Shown here: positions 60,350-64,000 of the stretch, in pieces
Layout: every line of letters starts with the position of its first letter
How positions within the stretch are numbered: the first letter of the stretch is position 1
NCBI RefSeq assembly: GCF_003721435.2
Contig: NZ_CP054586.1
Coordinates: 186,001-250,000 of the forward strand
Source of the DNA: Halorubrum sp. CBA1229
Lineage (GTDB): Archaea > Halobacteriota > Halobacteria > Halobacteriales > Haloferacaceae
Reading direction: 5' to 3'
Length of the DNA stretch: 64,000 nt
The notes under the pieces: generated by a model
What the model was told of the DNA's origin: nothing
The model's database searches: none
What the model saw: the letters and a program-made list of their open reading frames with translations, nothing else
Program-made: the position numbers and the translations under genes

Positions 60350-61567
60350 ATGCGTATTAGCGAAGTAAGCGTATACTCGCTATCGTGTCCGATCGAGCCG
60401 AAGCAGGTTCGTCCGTTCTACGGCGGTTTCCGCCGTCTACACAAGCGTGATTTCGTGCTCGCTGTCGTGGAGACCGCCGACGGCGCGGTGGGATACGCGC
60501 CGGCGGGTGCGTCGAGTTCGGCGATGCGCGAGTACTTCGAGGACGCTTCTCACGACAGTTTCGCTGATCTGCTCGAGACACGCATCGCCGACGCCATCAT
60601 CGGGGAGGAGATCGACGCCCCTGGCGACATCAGCGCGGCGATCCGCAATCTCGACCTGCCGACCAAGCTCGAATCCGAAGCGATCAGCGTCTTCGACGTC
60701 GCGTATCACGACCTGTGGGGAAAACGTGTGGGCGAACCCGTGTACGAACTGCTCGCAGACCGCGATGTCCAGCCGGAACCGCTGGATATGTATGCGAGCG
60801 CCGGGATGTATATGGACCCAGAAGGGTACGCCGAACAGGCGTCCGTGATCGCGGTTCGCGGGTTCGATGCGTACAAATATCGACCGGCCGGTCCGCCGGA
60901 GGAAGACATCGAGACGGTTCGTCGCATCCGCGAGCGCGTCGGCGATGAGATGGAGATTATGATCGATGCACACACGTGGTGGAAACTTGGCGAGCGGTCC
61001 TACGACTTCCAGCAGGTGGAGCAACTGCTTAATGAAATCGAGGCGTACGATCCCTACTGGATCGAAGAGCCGGTCCAGCCCGCAGATTACGACGCGTACG
61101 AACGTCTCGCCGCGGCGACCGACGTCCCGCTCGCCGGAGGGGAAAGCGAGGACTCCCCGGCAGGACTGAAGCGACTCAGCGAGACGGGCGTCGATTACCT
61201 TCAGGGCGACGTCCGTCACCACTGCGGATTTACGGGCTGCTGGGAGCTGATCGAGGCGTGTGCCGATGACGGTTCGATCACGTTCGTTCCCCACAACTTC
61301 GGGACGCATCTCGGGCTGGTCGCGAATGCGCATCTCATCACGGCGTCGCCGGAGTCGCCGTTACTGGAGTACCCCGTTTTCGGCAGCGATGTCGCCGGAA
61401 TGTATCCGTTCCCGCTGGCCGAAGACGTGCTTTCGACCGACCTCGACATCGCAGATGGACAGCTGAGGCTTCCGGACAGGCCGGGACTGGGCGTCGAGGT
61501 CAACGAGAGCGTGATCGAGAACTACCCGCACGTGGACGGACCGTGGACCGAGTTCGTCTACGAATAG
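60350..61567 (+). CDS. Enolase-superfamily (mandelate racemase/muconate lactonizing) enzyme, substrate unknown
   Basis: A 405-residue enzyme of the MR/MLE group. Lys176-x-Arg178 (AYKYRP) and metal ligands Asp206 (MIDAHTWW), Glu239/240 (WIEEPV) and Glu265 (AGGESE) are visible; His315 and His320 (VPHNFGTHLG) are candidates for the general acid/base. It lacks the DHHYWGG motif of the glucarate dehydratase at 44394, so the substrate differs, probably another aldonate or aldarate. The TATA box at 60316 indicates its own promoter. Confidence 0.85.
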   Translation: MRISEVSVYSLSCPIEPKQVRPFYGGFRRLHKRDFVLAVVETADGAVGYAPAGASSSAMREYFEDASHDSFADLLETRIADAIIGEEIDAPGDISAAIRNLDLPTKLESEAISVFDVAYHDLWGKRVGEPVYELLADRDVQPEPLDMYASAGMYMDPEGYAEQASVIAVRGFDAYKYRPAGPPEEDIETVRRIRERVGDEMEIMIDAHTWWKLGERSYDFQQVEQLLNEIEAYDPYWIEEPVQPADYDAYERLAAATDVPLAGGESEDSPAGLKRLSETGVDYLQGDVRHHCGFTGCWELIEACADDGSITFVPHNFGTHLGLVANAHLITASPESPLLEYPVFGSDVAGMYPFPLAEDVLSTDLDIADGQLRLPDRPGLGVEVNESVIENYPHVDGPWTEFVYE

Positions 61568-61676
61568 GGCATCGAAGACACGACACGGCTTCCTGACGGT
61601 TGGTCTGATACGGGCGGCTGTGACTGTGTTCACCCGTTTCACCGGAGAGTATCGACAGAAACGACGACAGTCCCTA

Positions 61677-62627
61677 TCAGACGACCTGATTCACGAGTGG
61701 CTCGTCCGCCCGGAGGCGGTCGTAGTTTTCCAGGAACAGGTCTCCGAACCGGTCGGGGAAGGTATCGGATCGACCGCCGACGTGCGGCGTTATCAACACG
61801 TCCTCGCGACCCCAGAGCGGTGACTCTTCCGGAAGCGGCTCCGTTTCGAATACGTCGAGACCCGCGCCAGCGATGCTGTCGTCCCGAAGTGCGTCGACGA
61901 GCGCGTCCTGGTCGACGACCGGACCGCGAGCGACGTTCACGAGTACTGCCGAGTCGGGAAGTGCCTCGAAGGCGGCCGCATCGATCGATCCACGCGTTTC
62001 CGCGGTGAGAGGGACGATGACGGCCAAGAGATCGGTTTTGGGGAGTACACTCCGGAGGTCGTCGGCCGGGAGCACGTGCCCATCGGGAAGACAGCCGTCG
62101 TAGTCGTCCGGATTGCGCTTGATCCCGTAGACGTCCATCTCGAACGCCAACCCTCGTCTTGCGATCGATTCACCGATGTTCCCGACTCCGTACACGGTCA
62201 GCGTCTTGTTCTTCCAGTCGCCCAGTTCGAGGCTCAGTTCTGACCTGGGCCCCCACGTCCGCTCGTAGCGTCGCTGCGAGAACTCGGGTATGTTCCGCGT
62301 GAACGAGAGCGCGAGCGCGAAAGCGTGTTCGGCCACTACTGAGTCGTGGATTCCGGCCGCGTTGGAGAATTTGATACCGCGGTCCCGAAACGCGTCGACG
62401 GGGTAGGCATCGTATCCGGCACTAGTGACCTGAACCCAGTCGCCAGGTTCGAGCGCTTCGAGCAGACGGTCGTCCCACCTCACCGGATTACAAATGAGCA
62501 TCTCTGCGTCTCGAAGGGCTGAAACGGTATCTTCCAGTTCGGTCAGGCCCGTCACCGACAGTTTGTCGCGACGTCCCCGGATCGCTCCCGCGATCGGTAA
62601 ATCGTGAGCTACCACTACTGTAGGCAT
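61677..62627 (-). CDS. D-2-hydroxyacid dehydrogenase, copy 3
   Basis: A 316-residue enzyme with Rossmann motif VYGVGNIGESI, catalytic Arg in NVARGPVVDQDAL, Glu in VFETEPLPEES and His in ITPHVGGRS. ATG 62627 (MPTVVVAHDLP) is chosen; the open frame extends far upstream but opposite the next gene. It is divergent from the mannonate-dehydratase-like gene at 62730, with about 100 bases of shared promoter. Confidence 0.85.
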   Translation of the reverse strand: MPTVVVAHDLPIAGAIRGRRDKLSVTGLTELEDTVSALRDAEMLICNPVRWDDRLLEALEPGDWVQVTSAGYDAYPVDAFRDRGIKFSNAAGIHDSVVAEHAFALALSFTRNIPEFSQRRYERTWGPRSELSLELGDWKNKTLTVYGVGNIGESIARRGLAFEMDVYGIKRNPDDYDGCLPDGHVLPADDLRSVLPKTDLLAVIVPLTAETRGSIDAAAFEALPDSAVLVNVARGPVVDQDALVDALRDDSIAGAGLDVFETEPLPEESPLWGREDVLITPHVGGRSDTFPDRFGDLFLENYDRLRADEPLVNQVV

Positions 62628-62729
62628 ACATCCGTTACCCCGGACGGCACCATAATAGATGTTCGGTCGCTGTGGTCGGGGTGCGTCCAATTCCCAACAT
62701 CCATTATGGGCTGTGTATAATGGCCATAT

Positions 62730-63809
62730 ATGCCGCAACAAGGTGTTACGGAAGCGGATACTCCGGACGCGCATACCGACGAGATGAGTGTCGGGTTCCG
62801 AACCCGATGGCTGAACGACGAACGGCTCCGGTTTATGTCCCAGCTCGGCGTCGAAGACGTCTTCGTCGACGTCGTGTCCCCGGGATACCAGGCGGACGCG
62901 TACCCCGACGACATCGAGTCCGAAGAGGCGAGACATCTCGAACTGTCGCCCGAGTCGATCCCGTCGGTCGATCGTCTTCGAGAGCTCAAAGTGCACCTCG
63001 CGGAGTTCGATCTCCGGTTCGCCGGAATCCATTCGCTTCACTACGGGATGTACGGGAACATTATGTTCGACCGGCCGGGTCGCGAGCAGCAACTCGAGGC
63101 GATCACGACGCTGCTCGAGCGGTTGGGCGATGCGGGGATCGACACGCTGGGGTACCAGTGGAATCCCCGCGGGGTGGTTCCGATGCGGACGGAGTTCGAG
63201 GCGTCCGTGCGGGGCGGTGCAACGGCGACTCGGTGGGACGAGAGTGATCTCGGCGAGATAGAGACGCCACCGGGTGAACTCGAGCGGACGTACACGGAGG
63301 CCGAGTGCTGGGAGAACTACGAAGCGTTTCTCGAAGCCGCCCTTCCGGTCGCCGAGGAGGCCGGAGTCCGTATGGCGCTTCATCCGGCCGACCCGCCGGT
63401 GTACGAGGAGATCGGCGGCGTCCCGCGGCTGTTCCGGAACGTCGCCGGCTTCGAGCGAGCGATGTCAACGGTCCCAAGCGACGCTCACGGGCTCAAACTC
63501 TGTCTGGGCTGTTTCTCCGAGATGGGTGAAGACATTCCGGGCGTGATACGGACGTTCGGTGACGACATCGTGTTCGTTCACTTCCGAGACGTCGTGGAGA
63601 CGGTCCCCGAGTTTACCGAGACATTCCTCGACGAGGGGAATTTCGACCAGTTCGAGGCGGTCGAGGCGCTACAGGAGGTGGGATTCGACGGTCCGCTGTT
63701 ACTCGATCACGTTCCGGAACTGGAGGGCGACACCGAGTGGCGCCATCGCTCCCGCGCCTACGGAGCTGGCTACCTCCGCTGTCTCGTCGATGGGGTTCGA
63801 CGTTCGTGA
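62730..63809 (+). CDS. Mannonate-dehydratase-like (UxuA-type) TIM-barrel protein
   Basis: A 359-residue protein of the xylose-isomerase-like TIM-barrel class that resembles UxuA mannonate dehydratases: HSLHYGMYGNIMFDRPGREQ, ALHPADPPVYEEIGGVPRLF and FVHFRDVV provide metal-binding His, Asp and Cys/His residues (CLGCFSEMG near 265). UxuA makes 2-keto-3-deoxygluconate from D-mannonate; here another sugar acid is possible. TATA-like GTATAATGG precedes the ATG closely. Confidence 0.75.
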   Translation: MPQQGVTEADTPDAHTDEMSVGFRTRWLNDERLRFMSQLGVEDVFVDVVSPGYQADAYPDDIESEEARHLELSPESIPSVDRLRELKVHLAEFDLRFAGIHSLHYGMYGNIMFDRPGREQQLEAITTLLERLGDAGIDTLGYQWNPRGVVPMRTEFEASVRGGATATRWDESDLGEIETPPGELERTYTEAECWENYEAFLEAALPVAEEAGVRMALHPADPPVYEEIGGVPRLFRNVAGFERAMSTVPSDAHGLKLCLGCFSEMGEDIPGVIRTFGDDIVFVHFRDVVETVPEFTETFLDEGNFDQFEAVEALQEVGFDGPLLLDHVPELEGDTEWRHRSRAYGAGYLRCLVDGVRRS

Positions 63810-63938
63810 GTTCTCCTCCGGAGGGATCCTCTCTCCCAACGCCGATCGATCGGTGACCGCCGCCCGGGAACACGAGGAATGTACCGTAAAGCCCGGATCC
63901 AAAACGTGTAAGTGATTCCGGGATGGACTTGGGATACT

Positions 63939-64000
63939 ATGAGCCTTGTCAACCTGTACGTTGACGGAGAGTGGATTCCCGCGGCGGATGGTGAGCGATT
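63939..64000 (+). CDS. Aldehyde dehydrogenase, N-terminal start (partial)
   Basis: ATG 63939 opens MSLVNLYVDGEWIPAADGER, a characteristic N-terminus of NAD(P)-dependent aldehyde dehydrogenases. The rest lies beyond the window. Given glucarate dehydratase and the KdgD-type lyase, it is most likely a 2-oxoglutarate semialdehyde dehydrogenase, the final step to 2-oxoglutarate. That specificity is inference. Confidence 0.65.
   Translation, partial: MSLVNLYVDGEWIPAADGER

Noticed and set aside
61677-63383. A 568-residue minus-strand protein
   Set aside because: Only the last 316 residues from ATG 62627 show a dehydrogenase. The upstream part is the complement of the UxuA-like gene and has no coding character of its own.

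Overview
The window is haloarchaeal DNA. Predicted proteins are very acidic, many genes look leaderless (an A/T-rich TATA-like box about 25-30 bases before the start codon), and the gene set includes a TFB transcription factor, Orc1/Cdc6, an archaeal XPB helicase, TnpB and haloarchaeal IS families. The organism cannot be named from sequence alone. The replication module, ArdC-like protein, toxin-antitoxin genes and heavy IS load suggest a megaplasmid, an integrated plasmid or a variable chromosomal island.

Layout. 0-6.6 kb: a helicase locus in which an XPB-type helicase with an extra N-terminal winged helix is surrounded by three paralogues of one small HTH-like family, two acidic winged-helix proteins, a membrane protein and a PD-(D/E)XK nuclease. 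6.7-28.4 kb: a plasmid-like accessory module of mostly small haloarchaeal proteins on the + strand (TFB, zinc-ribbon proteins, DUF932-like, ArdC-like, SWIM, HNH, RHH/RelE, a membrane-anchored Mrr nuclease, a TnpB element). Seventeen hairpin elements with covarying stems and a conserved GGGTG-type loop sit directly in front of genes in this part. Six copies of a fixed-length inverted repeat (TTAACCAACA / TGTTGGTTAA, 41-43 bp overall) are scattered from 8.8 to 30.7 kb. 28.3-30.7 kb: orc1/cdc6 with about ten ORB-like repeats on both sides and an A/T-rich stretch between inverted ORBs, a typical haloarchaeal origin. 30.7-41.7 kb: a graveyard of fragments (erythromycin esterase, integrase, exonuclease, IS5, IS630, IS110, IS6, IS4/ISH8) containing a wHTH/TumE-like pair and a RdfA-like gene separated by IS debris from an SMC-like coiled-coil gene.

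41.7-64 kb: a sugar-acid catabolic cluster. A glucarate dehydratase with all diagnostic residues, a DHDPS/KdgD-family lyase and the start of an aldehyde dehydrogenase at the right edge can together form a route glucarate -> 5-keto-4-deoxyglucarate -> 2-oxoglutarate semialdehyde -> 2-oxoglutarate. They lie with an IclR regulator, a carbohydrate ABC transporter (binding protein, two permeases, ATPase), an MFS carrier, a second enolase-superfamily enzyme, a mannonate-dehydratase-like TIM barrel, three D-2-hydroxyacid dehydrogenases, an Ldh2-type dehydrogenase and a ThDP enzyme. An aldehyde ferredoxin oxidoreductase pseudogene and two IS remnants interrupt the cluster, one of them between the permeases and the ATPase.

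Decay is a theme. Several pseudogenes are otherwise intact frames broken by one or two in-frame stops at places where Trp or Arg is expected. The strongest candidates for undescribed biology are the covarying hairpin leaders, the fixed-spacing inverted repeats and the XPB-centred locus.
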